Shown here: piece by piece, positions 7,660 to 14,701 of the stretch | Layout of the letters: every line of letters starts with the position of its first letter | Position numbering within the stretch: position 1 is the first letter of the stretch | Source: Cytophagales bacterium | Lineage (GTDB): Bacteria; Bacteroidota; Bacteroidia; Cytophagales; Cyclobacteriaceae | Direction of reading: 5' to 3' | Assembly: GCA_003500135.1 (NCBI GenBank) | Contig: DNTA01000143.1 | Location: 1 to 14,703, forward strand | Length of the DNA: 14,703 nt | Notes under the pieces: model-generated | The model's input: only the letters and a program-made list of their open reading frames with translations | The model's database searches: none | What the model was told of the DNA's origin: nothing | Position numbers and translations under genes: made by a program

Positions 7660-8691
7660 TCAGGCATACTTTTGTTTGAGTAGTTCATGGTCTTTGCGCA
7701 TTTGTTCCAGCGAAGGCTGGCGCCTTGTCCACTGGTTGCTCACCGAACGGATGTTATTTATGGTCACAGTCAAAGCATCTTTCAAGGGTTCTTTGGCCAG
7801 GCCTACCATAGTTGACACCTCATTGCCGAGGAAAAACCTTATTTGACTTTTCACAAGGGCTGCCAGCGGTTTTGGCATGGTACGCTGGTAGTGATCAATG
7901 AGGGCTTGGGTCAGCAATATTCCTTCTTCCGACTTTTTAAAATTGCGCTCCTTAATCGCAATTTCCATCGCCATGGCTTCTTTCAGATTGGCCACCAGTA
8001 GCTGGTCATCGAGGTGAAGCTGATATCCTATATATCGCCAACGATATAGAAAGGCCTCTTTCTCTTCGATCGACAAGCGATAGCCCATTTTGGATAATCC
8101 TTTCAGAACAATAAACGAAAAGGCCAGATTAGTTCCCGCCATGTCTTCCTGGTTGGCCGGAATGCCCCAATCCTTATTATAATCGGGGCGCCTGCCGATC
8201 ATCATACGCACCATGGCATGGATAAGCCTGGTTTTGTTGATCAGCCTATGTCCGGTACCATTTTCTTTCAGGCTATCCGGCCCCATCAGGTCAATAACGA
8301 ATTCTGCCGTTTCCAATAATCTCTTGCCCGGTGTTTTCCTGATTTTTTCCGAGAGGTACAGCGTTTTATTGCCCGGAGTGGCCGCATAGCAATACGGAAG
8401 GGCCATAGCGCCTAAAAGCATCATGATTTCACTGGCGTATTCCGCGTATACCTCTGCCCCCGCATCCATTTGTTTCTCATCATACCATTCGGGCTTTTGA
8501 CGTATCCTTTGCATGAAGTTATCGAGGGGTTCATAACCCGATGAACTTTTGGCGCCTTCTTCAGGCCTTAATGCTAGAATTTTATAAAGGGCCTCCTTCT
8601 GGTCATTTTTAAATATATCAGACATCAGGCCATCTGCCTCTTTATCGCCTTGCAGGCGCATTTTATTCAGAAAATCTGGCTTCACATTCAT
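7660..8691 (-). CDS. MpaB/Lcp-like oxygenase family protein (DUF2236)
   Basis: A 343-residue, mostly helical protein of the MpaB/rubber oxygenase (Lcp) family, whose characterised members are b-type haem oxygenases that cleave polyisoprene or related chains. The family pattern is visible: a helix YAEYASEIMMLLGAMALPYCYAA (about 82-104), then RLLETAEFVIDLMGP (124-138), then GHRLINKTRLIHAMVR (147-162) in which His158 is a candidate axial haem ligand, then IPANQEDMAGTNLAFS (177-192). No signal peptide or lipobox is seen, so it is probably cytoplasmic, unlike secreted Lcp enzymes. The substrate is unknown and rubber cleavage should not be assumed. A GTG at 8700 would add three residues; the ATG at 8691 is preferred. 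It lies about 100 bp downstream of the next gene and 71 bp upstream of the dehydrogenase gene, so it is probably its own unit or part of a loose minus-strand cluster. Confidence 0.78.
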   Translation of the reverse strand: MNVKPDFLNKMRLQGDKEADGLMSDIFKNDQKEALYKILALRPEEGAKSSSGYEPLDNFMQRIRQKPEWYDEKQMDAGAEVYAEYASEIMMLLGAMALPYCYAATPGNKTLYLSEKIRKTPGKRLLETAEFVIDLMGPDSLKENGTGHRLINKTRLIHAMVRMMIGRRPDYNKDWGIPANQEDMAGTNLAFSFIVLKGLSKMGYRLSIEEKEAFLYRWRYIGYQLHLDDQLLVANLKEAMAMEIAIKERNFKKSEEGILLTQALIDHYQRTMPKPLAALVKSQIRFFLGNEVSTMVGLAKEPLKDALTVTINNIRSVSNQWTRRQPSLEQMRKDHELLKQKYA

Positions 8692-8792
8692 AATCAACAC
8701 ATTGAGCCTTTATAATGCGATGTCGACTATAAATGTTTGACAAAGACCTGAAAATTAGAGGAAAGTATCTTGTAAGATGATGAATCCAATGT

Positions 8793-9131
8793 TTAGAAGA
8801 TCGATTTTCCGCTCGAATATTTTTTTCGCGTTTCCATCTTTTTCATTTCGCGCCGGATCACCAGGCTGGCAATTTCGGAAGCTACATTTTCCGGGTTGGG
8901 CGTATTAAGTGCTTCGGCCAGGTCATTTTCACTAATATCAATACGATACATCGCGTTCATCAGAAATTGAAAATCCTGGTCCAGAAGTTTTCGAACCAGC
9001 AAGGTCAGTTGTTTATGCAGATCCTCCAGGTTTTCCTTTTCGGCAACTTCCAGTTCATTGGGATCGATACTGAGGTCTTTTGAGATAAGCCGGCTTAAAT
9101 GCAAAGTATCTTCGTATCGTGCTGGCAACAT
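8793..9131 (-). CDS. Small hypothetical protein, helical and charged
   Basis: A 112-residue protein I cannot assign to a family. It is rich in Leu, Glu, Lys and Asp and appears all-helical, with a central block LHKQLTLLVRKLLDQDFQFLMNAMYRIDISE (about 38-68) and a basic C-terminus (RREMKKMETRKKYSSGKS). No signal peptide, transmembrane segment or metal motif is visible, so it is probably a soluble cytoplasmic protein. The pattern of a helical core followed by ISENDLAEALN and then a helix with IASLVIRREMKK suggests a real folded protein and not a spurious frame, and it has a clean ATG and a plausible intergenic space on each side. It diverges from the MATE exporter gene (118 bp between the starts). 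Confidence 0.68.
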   Translation of the reverse strand: MLPARYEDTLHLSRLISKDLSIDPNELEVAEKENLEDLHKQLTLLVRKLLDQDFQFLMNAMYRIDISENDLAEALNTPNPENVASEIASLVIRREMKKMETRKKYSSGKSIF

Positions 9132-9235
9132 AATAGATTATTTTTGTTTGAGTTCTGCAAGGTAACCAATAAATCACGATTGCCCGTTAAGATTAGGTTA
9201 AACCTTGTTGATAATGTGGCCTAAAACTATTTTTA

Positions 9236-9243
9236 TACCTTTG
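9236..9243 (+). promoter_or_regulatory. -7 promoter element TACCTTTG upstream of the MATE gene
   Basis: TACCTTTG is an exact match to the Bacteroidota -7 consensus TAnnTTTG. It ends 6 bp before the ATG at 9250 and 27 bp before the ATG at 9271. If it is the promoter, transcription starts close to 9250, so the earlier in-frame starts at 9205 (TTG) and 9214 (ATG) cannot be used from it. No clear -33 TTTG is visible at the usual distance. Confidence 0.5.
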
Positions 9244-9249
9244 TCGTGG

Positions 9250-10626
9250 ATGGCTAAAACAAAACCGAAAATGCCTCATTTGGGCGAAGAGCCCATCAAT
9301 TCACTATTGGTGAAAATGTCAGTGCCTGCAGCTATTGGTATGCTGGTGATGACAGTGTACCAAATTGTGGATACATTTTTTGTTGGTCAGTGGATTGGCG
9401 CCAATGCCATTGCAGGCGTATCAGTGGTGTTGCCGCTCAATATGCTTATCTCATCCGTAGGGATGGGCCTGGGCGTAGGAGGCGCATCTATTATATCGCG
9501 GGCCCTGGGTGCAAATGACCGTCAAAAGGCCGAACGCACGCTGGGCAATATGATCAATCTGAACCTGCATTTCACCGCGGTAGCTATTGTTATCGGATAT
9601 ATTTTTACAAAAGAGGTACTTCACTTTTTTGGTGGCCGGGGCGATATTTATCCCTATGCCTATGATTATTTTACGGTGTTACTGCCATCCCTTCCGCTTC
9701 TCAGCTGGGCCATCATGGCCAATAATGTGATCCGGGCAGAAGGTAATCCACGTCGGGCGATGTATGTCATGATCGTACCGGCTGTAGCCAACGTTATCCT
9801 GGACCCTGTTTTCATCATTTGGCTGGATATGGGCATAAAAGGGGCCGCCTGGGCTACTGTGTTGGCATATGCGATGAGCGCCCTGTATGCCCTGGACTAT
9901 TTTATCAAGGGTAAAAGCGCTTTGAAACTAAGCCTTGTAAACTTTAAGCTTAAATGGACAATTGTACAGGAAATGCTAAGCATCGGCATGACCTCCTTTG
10001 CCCGGCAGGGCAGCGCCAGTCTGCTGGCCATTATAGTCAACCGTACCTTGTTCGGGTTTGGTGGTGAAATATCAGTAGCCGTGTATGGGGTGATCAGCCG
10101 GCTTTTGATGTTCCTGTTGTTTCCTGTGCTGGGCCTCGGTCAGGGCTTTTTACCTATTGCAGGTTTCAATTACGGGGCACGCCGCTATGATCGCGTGTTA
10201 CAGGCCATTAAAGGTTCCGTGTTATCGGGTTTTGCCATTTGCCTGGCAGTCTGGGCACTGGTAATGGGTTTTCCTGAGCCGCTGATCCGATTTTTTACCG
10301 ATGATAAGCAGCTGATCGTCCAGAGCATTCCGGCAATGCGCACCGTTTTTTTGCTCCTGCCCATAATTGCCGTCCAGTTGATTTGTACCGTATATTTCCA
10401 GGCGCTTGGCAAAGCGCTACCCTCACTTTTACTCACCTTGCTTCGGCAGGGCTTGATCAGCATCCCGCTCATTTTGATCTTACCACATTTTATGGGGATC
10501 AACGGCGTATGGTGGTCATTCCCCATTTCCGATTTGCTGGCAACTGCCATTACGCTGGCCTACACCTGGCCGCGGTGGCAACGACTGGATACTGTAGAGC
10601 GCATGACGGGCGCCATGGCCGAGTGA
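9250..10626 (+). CDS. MATE family efflux transporter
   Basis: An inner-membrane antiporter of 458 residues with about 12 hydrophobic segments, normal for the MATE (NorM/DinF/MepA) family, which exports drugs or metabolites in exchange for Na+ or H+. Family hallmarks are seen near the N-terminus: LGEEPINSLLVKMSVPAAIG followed by YQIVDTFFVGQWIGANAIAGV, then GLGVGGASIISRALGAND, a conserved cytoplasmic-loop block. The second half repeats the pattern, with RQGSASLLAIIVNRTLFGFGG and the LGLGQGFLPIAGFNYGAR block. The frame is open from 9205, but a -7 promoter element at 9236-9243 makes those starts unlikely. ATG 9250 is the first start after it and would be nearly leaderless; ATG 9271 (MPHLGEEP) would give a normal leader of about 20 nt and is a serious alternative. 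The gene ends directly against the convergent methyltransferase gene. Substrate unknown. Confidence 0.93.
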   Translation: MAKTKPKMPHLGEEPINSLLVKMSVPAAIGMLVMTVYQIVDTFFVGQWIGANAIAGVSVVLPLNMLISSVGMGLGVGGASIISRALGANDRQKAERTLGNMINLNLHFTAVAIVIGYIFTKEVLHFFGGRGDIYPYAYDYFTVLLPSLPLLSWAIMANNVIRAEGNPRRAMYVMIVPAVANVILDPVFIIWLDMGIKGAAWATVLAYAMSALYALDYFIKGKSALKLSLVNFKLKWTIVQEMLSIGMTSFARQGSASLLAIIVNRTLFGFGGEISVAVYGVISRLLMFLLFPVLGLGQGFLPIAGFNYGARRYDRVLQAIKGSVLSGFAICLAVWALVMGFPEPLIRFFTDDKQLIVQSIPAMRTVFLLLPIIAVQLICTVYFQALGKALPSLLLTLLRQGLISIPLILILPHFMGINGVWWSFPISDLLATAITLAYTWPRWQRLDTVERMTGAMAE

Positions 10627-11148
10627 CTACCGATGGATGAAATGCCAGAGGGCTATGCCAACGCTCACGGAAACGTTAAGTGAATGCTTGGTGCCGTACT
10701 GCGGGATTTCCACTACGTGATCGGCGGCTTTCACCACATGGTCTTCCACGCCATATACTTCGTTGCCAAATACCAATGCATATTTTTGATTCGGGTTGGC
10801 CTCGAATTGATCCAGCGAAACACTCAGGTCAGCCTGCTCCAGGGCGGCGATCTCATAATTCAGGGCTTGAAGTTTCCGTATTGCTGCTTCGGTAGAATCT
10901 GCATGCTCCCATTCCACCGCTTCTGTGGATCCCAGGGCGGTTTTATTGATCTCACGATGCGGAGGGGTGGCCGTAATGCCGCATAGGTATATTTTCTCAA
11001 TGGCGAAGGCATCGGCGGTGCGAAAAACGGAACCGACATTGTGGGCGCTCCGCACATTGTCGAGCACGATAACAATAGGGTTTTTCCGCATATTCCTGAA
11101 TTCATCTACACTGGCACGCCCCAGTTCATCCAGTTTTAGTTTGCGCAT
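10627..11148 (-). CDS. SpoU/TrmH family RNA 2'-O-methyltransferase
   Basis: A 173-residue SPOUT-class methyltransferase that would use S-adenosylmethionine to methylate a ribose 2'-OH of tRNA or rRNA. All three family motifs are present: motif 1 DNVRSAHNVGSVFRTADAF (30-48), with Asn37, Gly39 and the catalytic-type Arg43; motif 2 ALVFGNEVYGV (124-134); motif 3 EIPQYGTKHSLNVSVSVGIA (147-166), which forms the deep trefoil knot. It is a minimal form without the N-terminal substrate-binding domain of RlmB-like proteins, so the target RNA cannot be named; TrmH (Gm18) or TrmL-like activity are both possible. The ATG at 11148 is preceded by a TAACTTTG promoter element. The stop codon begins at the base next to the MATE stop (convergent, zero spacing). 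Confidence 0.9.
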   Translation of the reverse strand: MRKLKLDELGRASVDEFRNMRKNPIVIVLDNVRSAHNVGSVFRTADAFAIEKIYLCGITATPPHREINKTALGSTEAVEWEHADSTEAAIRKLQALNYEIAALEQADLSVSLDQFEANPNQKYALVFGNEVYGVEDHVVKAADHVVEIPQYGTKHSLNVSVSVGIALWHFIHR

Positions 11149-11179
11149 GATCGTGAAATTTGTATTCCAACTTTTAAGG

Positions 11180-11187
11180 CAAAGTTA
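11180..11187 (-). promoter_or_regulatory. -7 promoter element TAACTTTG of the methyltransferase gene
   Basis: On the minus strand TAACTTTG matches the Bacteroidota consensus TAnnTTTG exactly and ends 31 bp before the ATG at 11148, a normal spacing for a leader of about 25 nt. No clear -33 TTTG is seen. It lies only about 23 bp from the candidate mutS element on the other strand, so the two promoters would overlap. Confidence 0.55.
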
Positions 11188-11209
11188 TAATAAATATCTT
11201 CGCAGCTTA

Positions 11210-11217
11210 TACCTTTA
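11210..11217 (+). promoter_or_regulatory. Candidate -7 promoter element (TACCTTTA) of mutS
   Basis: TACCTTTA matches TAnnTTTG except for the last base, and ends 20 bp before the mutS ATG at 11238. The same octamer lies upstream of the sugar dehydrogenase gene on the minus strand. Spacing is good but the -33 region is unclear. Confidence 0.42.
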
Positions 11218-11237
11218 TATTTAAATCCGAAAACCAT

Positions 11238-13850
11238 ATGGCGAAGTCGAAGGCAGCAAAGGAAACCCCGCTGATGAAGCAATACAACCAGATCAAGGCC
11301 AGGTATCCGGGCGCTCTGCTGTTGTTTCGGGTGGGCGACTTCTACGAAACTTTCGGCGAAGATGCCATACGGGCAAGTAAGATTCTCGACATCGTACTGA
11401 CCAAACGCTCCAATGGCGCTGCCTCGGAAATGGAGCTTGCCGGATTTCCCCATCATGCCCTGGACTCATATCTGCCCCGCTTGGTACGCTCGGGAGAAAG
11501 GGTGGCCATTTGCGATCAGCTGGAAGACCCGAAGTCGGCTAAAGGGATCGTAAAGCGCGGTGTGACGGAACTGGTTACCCCCGGCCTGTCCTTCAATGAC
11601 AATGTGCTGGAGAGGCGCCACAACAACTACCTGGCATCTGTTCATGTGGATGGCGAACAATGGGGCGTCAGCTTCCTGGATGTTTCCACCGGCGAGTTTT
11701 TGTGTACGCACGGCGATAAAGGTTATATAGAAAACCTTCTGCAAAGCTTCCACCCCTCGGAGCTGATCTTTTGCAAGCGCCACCGGGAGGCCTATGAGGC
11801 AACTTTTCAGGAACAATACAATACCTATGGCCTGGAAGACTGGGTGTATAGTTTTGATTTTGGTTATGAAAAACTGACCCAGCATTTCGGCACGGCCAAT
11901 CTGAAAGGCTTTGGTATCGAAGACCTGAAGGCTGGTATTGTGGCGGCAGGCGCCATAGTTCACTACCTGGAAGAGACCGAGCACAACGAAACCAAACACA
12001 TATCCGGCATTGCGCGGATTGAAGAGGAAAAGTTCGTATGGCTCGACCGGTTCACCATCCGGAACCTCGAGCTTCTGTTCCCGCAGCAGGAAGGCGGTAT
12101 TCCGCTCATCCGGGTGATCGACAAAACCATTACGCCAATGGGCGCCCGCCTGCTGAAAAAGTGGGTGATGATGCCACTGAAAGATCAGGTGCGGATCAAT
12201 GAAAGGCTGGAAATAGTGGGATCGCTGGTGGAAGACGAGGAGATGCTGGAGCAGGTGCACGACAATCTGAAGCACATTAACGACCTGGAGCGGCTGATCA
12301 GCAAGGTGGCAGTCGGCCGGATCAATCCACGGGAGATGCTTCAGCTCAAAAAGTCACTGCAATATGTGTTACCGGTAAAAAAACTATTGCAGGAGAGCGG
12401 GCATGAGCACTTGCAAAAGCTGGCCGACAAGGTGCACCCCTGTGAGTTTTTACTGGAAAAGATTGAACGTGAGCTGCGCGAAGATGTGCCCATAGTAACC
12501 AACCAGGGCGGATTGATCAGAGAGGGGATAGATGAAGAGCTGGATGAACTGCGGGGTATTGCCTATTCGGGTAAGGACTTCCTAAAGAAAATCCAGCAGC
12601 GCGAGCAGGAACGCACCGGAATTCCTTCGCTAAAGATCGCCTATAACAAAGTTTTTGGCTACTACCTCGAAGTGACCAATGCCCATAAAGACAAGGTGCC
12701 GCAGGAGTGGATCAGGAAACAAACCCTGGTAAATGCGGAGCGCTACATTACCGAGGAGCTGAAGGAATACGAAGAAAAGATCTTAAATGCCGAGGAAAAG
12801 CTCTTTGTGATCGAACAGCATTTTTTTCAAAAGCTCGTACAAAGCGCTGCCGACTTTGTGGAGCCCATCCAGCAAAATGCCCGTGTGATCGCTACTATCG
12901 ACTGCCTGGCATCTTTTGCGCAAAGCGCCATAGACCACAAATACATCAGGCCGATCGTGAACGACAGCCATACTATCGATATCAGGGAAGGGCGCCATCC
13001 CGTGATTGAAAAGCAAATGCCACCTGGTGAAGCCTATATCCCGAACGATGTGATGCTCGACAATGAAAGCCAGCAGATCATGATCATTACCGGGCCCAAC
13101 ATGGCCGGTAAGTCGGCGCTGCTGCGACAAACCGCCCTGATCGTGATGATGGCGCAAATGGGTAGTTTCGTGCCGGCCACAGTGGCACACATTGGCATGG
13201 TAGACAAAATCTTTACCCGGGTCGGCGCCAGCGATAACCTTTCGCGCGGTGAGTCGACCTTCATGGTGGAAATGACCGAAACGGCCAGCATCCTCAACAA
13301 CCTGAGCAACCGCAGCCTGGTGCTGATGGATGAGATCGGTCGTGGAACCGCCACATACGACGGGATCAGTATTGCGTGGAGTATCGTCGAGTTTTTGCAC
13401 AACCACCCCAAATCAAAAGCCAAAACGCTTTTTGCCACGCACTACCACGAGCTCAATCAGCTTACCAATGATTTTGGACGTATCAAAAATTATAATGTAT
13501 CGGTAAAAGAAGCCGGCGATAAAATCATTTTTTTGCGAAAGCTGAAACCCGGTGGCAGTGAACACAGCTTTGGTATCCATGTGGCGCAGATGGCCGGCAT
13601 GCCGAACCAGATCGTACTGCGCGCACACGAGATCCTGCGGCATCTCGAAAAAGACAAGCTCAGTAAACATGCCGATAAGAAAATCGAGGACATGCCGAAG
13701 AACAACTACCAACTCAGCCTGTTTGCCGCCGATCCGAAGTTTGAAGAGGTAAAGGATTTATTGGGTCAGATCGACATCAACAGCATATCACCCGTGGAAG
13801 CCCTGCTGAAGCTGAACGAAGTGATCACGACATTAAAAGGGAAGGATTGA
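11238..13850 (+). CDS. mutS: DNA mismatch repair protein MutS
   Basis: A full-length 870-residue MutS, which binds mismatched or unpaired bases in DNA as a dimer and recruits MutL in an ATP-dependent way. The N-terminal mismatch-recognition domain has the intercalating motif Phe35-Tyr36-Glu37 in GDFYETFGEDA, which separates repair MutS from MutS2 and other paralogues. Connector, core and clamp regions follow (about 125-560), with the expected RIEEEKFVWLDRFTIRNLELL block and FGYYLEVTNAH. The ATPase domain has Walker A GPNMAGKS (619-626), the signature block SRGESTFMVEMTE, Walker B LVLMDEIGRGTATYDG with Asp698-Glu699, and the switch THYHEL (734-739). The C-terminal tail is short and ends with a helical segment used for oligomerisation. 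The gene is intact, diverges from the methyltransferase gene and has no MutL neighbour here. It looks more GC-rich than the genes at the left end. Confidence 0.98.
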   Translation: MAKSKAAKETPLMKQYNQIKARYPGALLLFRVGDFYETFGEDAIRASKILDIVLTKRSNGAASEMELAGFPHHALDSYLPRLVRSGERVAICDQLEDPKSAKGIVKRGVTELVTPGLSFNDNVLERRHNNYLASVHVDGEQWGVSFLDVSTGEFLCTHGDKGYIENLLQSFHPSELIFCKRHREAYEATFQEQYNTYGLEDWVYSFDFGYEKLTQHFGTANLKGFGIEDLKAGIVAAGAIVHYLEETEHNETKHISGIARIEEEKFVWLDRFTIRNLELLFPQQEGGIPLIRVIDKTITPMGARLLKKWVMMPLKDQVRINERLEIVGSLVEDEEMLEQVHDNLKHINDLERLISKVAVGRINPREMLQLKKSLQYVLPVKKLLQESGHEHLQKLADKVHPCEFLLEKIERELREDVPIVTNQGGLIREGIDEELDELRGIAYSGKDFLKKIQQREQERTGIPSLKIAYNKVFGYYLEVTNAHKDKVPQEWIRKQTLVNAERYITEELKEYEEKILNAEEKLFVIEQHFFQKLVQSAADFVEPIQQNARVIATIDCLASFAQSAIDHKYIRPIVNDSHTIDIREGRHPVIEKQMPPGEAYIPNDVMLDNESQQIMIITGPNMAGKSALLRQTALIVMMAQMGSFVPATVAHIGMVDKIFTRVGASDNLSRGESTFMVEMTETASILNNLSNRSLVLMDEIGRGTATYDGISIAWSIVEFLHNHPKSKAKTLFATHYHELNQLTNDFGRIKNYNVSVKEAGDKIIFLRKLKPGGSEHSFGIHVAQMAGMPNQIVLRAHEILRHLEKDKLSKHADKKIEDMPKNNYQLSLFAADPKFEEVKDLLGQIDINSISPVEALLKLNEVITTLKGKD

Positions 13851-13863
13851 TTTCGGGTCGAAA

Positions 13864-13887
13864 GCTTTTAACCAGCCTTTTTAAAGC
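13864..13887 (+). terminator. Weak hairpin after mutS, possible terminator
   Basis: GCTTTTAA and TTTAAAGC form an imperfect stem of eight positions (one T-T mismatch) around an 8-base loop, starting 13 bp after the mutS stop codon. There is no clean T-run after it, only the TTTTT that runs into the right arm. It may end the mutS transcript, but the stem is AT-rich and the evidence is weak. Confidence 0.25.
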
Positions 13888-13985
13888 ATGATGTAATTAT
13901 GTGTTGACAGGGCTAGCTTTCGGAGTGAAATTTGTCAAACCTCTTTGGTTTTGTTAAATTGATCATTCGGTTAAAAAGGCACATC

Positions 13986-14366
13986 ATGAAGCGAATTGTA
14001 TTAACATCTGCTATAGTATTGGGAGTGATCACCTGCGCATTCTCACAGGTCAAACTTGAAGTGAAGCCCGAAAAAAATGCTCAAGATAAATGGGGCTCGG
14101 AAAGTTTCAACAGGTACGAGATCTTTAAAGATTGGGACAATCCGGATAATATCGAAATATCTGGTATCAGGTCGATAACTGGCAGCGCTGACCCTCAAGT
14201 AGATTTGGATTCCTTAAGGATCGGTTTGAATGGAAGATATCTGGCCTTCAATAACAGCACACATGATAATATGCCGATACTGAAACCGGAAGTCAACGAC
14301 CCAATGCCTGCGCTTACACCCGACTCAACCATCAATTACACGCTTCGGATCAGGAAGGTAGAATAA
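13986..14366 (+). CDS. Small secreted protein of unknown function
   Basis: A 126-residue protein with a classical signal peptide, MKRIVLTSAIVLGVITCAFSQ, and probable cleavage after Ser20 or nearby, so it should be exported to the periplasm or beyond. The Cys17 is not in a lipobox context, because it lies inside the hydrophobic run and is followed by AFSQ. The mature part is hydrophilic and probably beta-rich, with WGSESFNRYEIFKDWDNPDNIEISG (about 36-60), DPQVDLDSLRIGLNGRYLAF (about 72-91) and a Pro-rich stretch before a final strand (STINYTLRIRKVE). I do not recognise a family. The frame is open upstream from 13932 with a TTG, but the signal peptide at the ATG in 13986 decides the start. A near match to the -7 element (TAGCTTTC, 13914-13921) lies 64 bp upstream. 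It is followed by a repeat-rich region. Confidence 0.75.
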   Translation: MKRIVLTSAIVLGVITCAFSQVKLEVKPEKNAQDKWGSESFNRYEIFKDWDNPDNIEISGIRSITGSADPQVDLDSLRIGLNGRYLAFNNSTHDNMPILKPEVNDPMPALTPDSTINYTLRIRKVE

Positions 14367-14411
14367 ACACCGAATATACCTGCCCTCTAACCTTCCAAAA
14401 CCCACCTCAAC

Positions 14412-14438
14412 TTTAGCGGAGCGAAACTTGTGGCTAAA
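14412..14438. repeat. Inverted repeat TTTAGC / GCTAAA
   Basis: TTTAGC (14412-14417) and GCTAAA (14433-14438) can pair around a 15-base loop, 46 bp after the stop of the small secreted protein gene. It could be a terminator for that gene, although there is no T-run directly behind it, or part of the repeat cluster. A second small stem, CAGGTT-TTC-AACTTG (14445-14459, one G-T pair), follows closely. Confidence 0.3.
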
Positions 14439-14521
14439 ATCCTTCAGGTTTTCAACTTGAACTATCGGAATTGCCAGTTTACGCCATGGCTACCATTATC
14501 ACCTGTGCTGTTTAAAAATCC

Positions 14522-14573
14522 TCCCCGCTCTTTTTAGTCTCAAGCTTTTGTAGTGAAACGAAAAAAGCGGGGA
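14522..14573. repeat. Long hairpin TCCCCGCTcTTTTT / AAAAAAGCGGGGA
   Basis: Arms at 14522-14535 and 14561-14573 pair over 13 bp with one bulged C: seven pairs at the GC-rich base (T-A plus CCCCGC/GCGGGG) and six T-A pairs towards a 25-base loop. Read on the minus strand the GC-rich end is followed by AGGATTTTTAA, so it could act as an intrinsic terminator for a transcript entering from the right; on the plus strand there is no T-run. It may also be the outer half of the repeat cluster that follows. Confidence 0.5.
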
Positions 14574-14611
14574 CTGAAAAGCATAAATGAAACAGGAAGT
14601 CTGTGACTTCC
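14572..14611 (+). repeat. Palindromic repeat unit, copy 1 (plus orientation)
   Basis: The hairpin GGAAGTC-TGT-GACTTCC (14595-14611) has a perfect 7-bp stem and a three-base loop. It is preceded by GACTG, then AATGAAA and CAGG, the same order of blocks seen on the minus strand in copy 2. The unit is therefore a repeat of about 40 bp with conserved flank as well as stem-loop, in the manner of REP elements. Confidence 0.6.
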
Positions 14612-14657
14612 CTCAAAGATGAAAATCAACCATTTGTTGAAAGATCAAATTATCCTG

Positions 14658-14694
14658 CCGGGTCACAGACCCTGGATTTCATTACTTCGCAGTC
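14658..14694 (-). repeat. Palindromic repeat unit, copy 2 (minus orientation)
   Basis: On the minus strand this reads GACTGCGAAG, then TAATGAAATCCAGG, then the hairpin GGGTC-TGT-GACCC; the stem extends by two C-G pairs past one bulge (plus-strand arms 14658-14664 and 14668-14675). Core GTCTGTGAC, flank AATGAAA and CAGG agree with copy 1, while the outer stem bases differ in a compensated way (AAGTC/GACTT against GGGTC/GACCC), so pairing is kept although the sequence changes. That is good evidence that the hairpin itself matters. Confidence 0.6.
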
Positions 14695-14701
14695 GCAGAC
14701 T
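14691..14701 (-). repeat. Third stem-loop of the same type, AGTC-TGC-GACT
   Basis: On the minus strand AGTCTGCGACT forms a 4-bp stem with a three-base TGC loop, again with the core GTC-TGY-GAC. It shares bases with the GACTG block of copy 2 and lies at the very end of the window, so its outer stem cannot be read. Confidence 0.45.

Noticed and set aside
8771..8782. Small inverted repeat ATCTT-GT-AAGAT upstream of the MpaB-like gene
   Set aside because: A 5-bp AT-rich stem with a two-base loop is too weak to call a terminator or operator.
10185..10550. 121-residue minus-strand frame inside the MATE gene
   Set aside because: It lies wholly within a well-supported membrane transporter gene and its product has no recognisable pattern.
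12783..13406. Long open frame antisense to mutS (also 11466-12275 minus)
   Set aside because: The products are His/Asp-rich, low-similarity translations opposite a highly conserved gene, typical of shadow frames in GC-rich coding DNA.
13932..13985. Upstream TTG start for the small secreted protein
   Set aside because: It would put 18 residues before a complete signal peptide; the ATG at 13986 gives a normal N-terminus.
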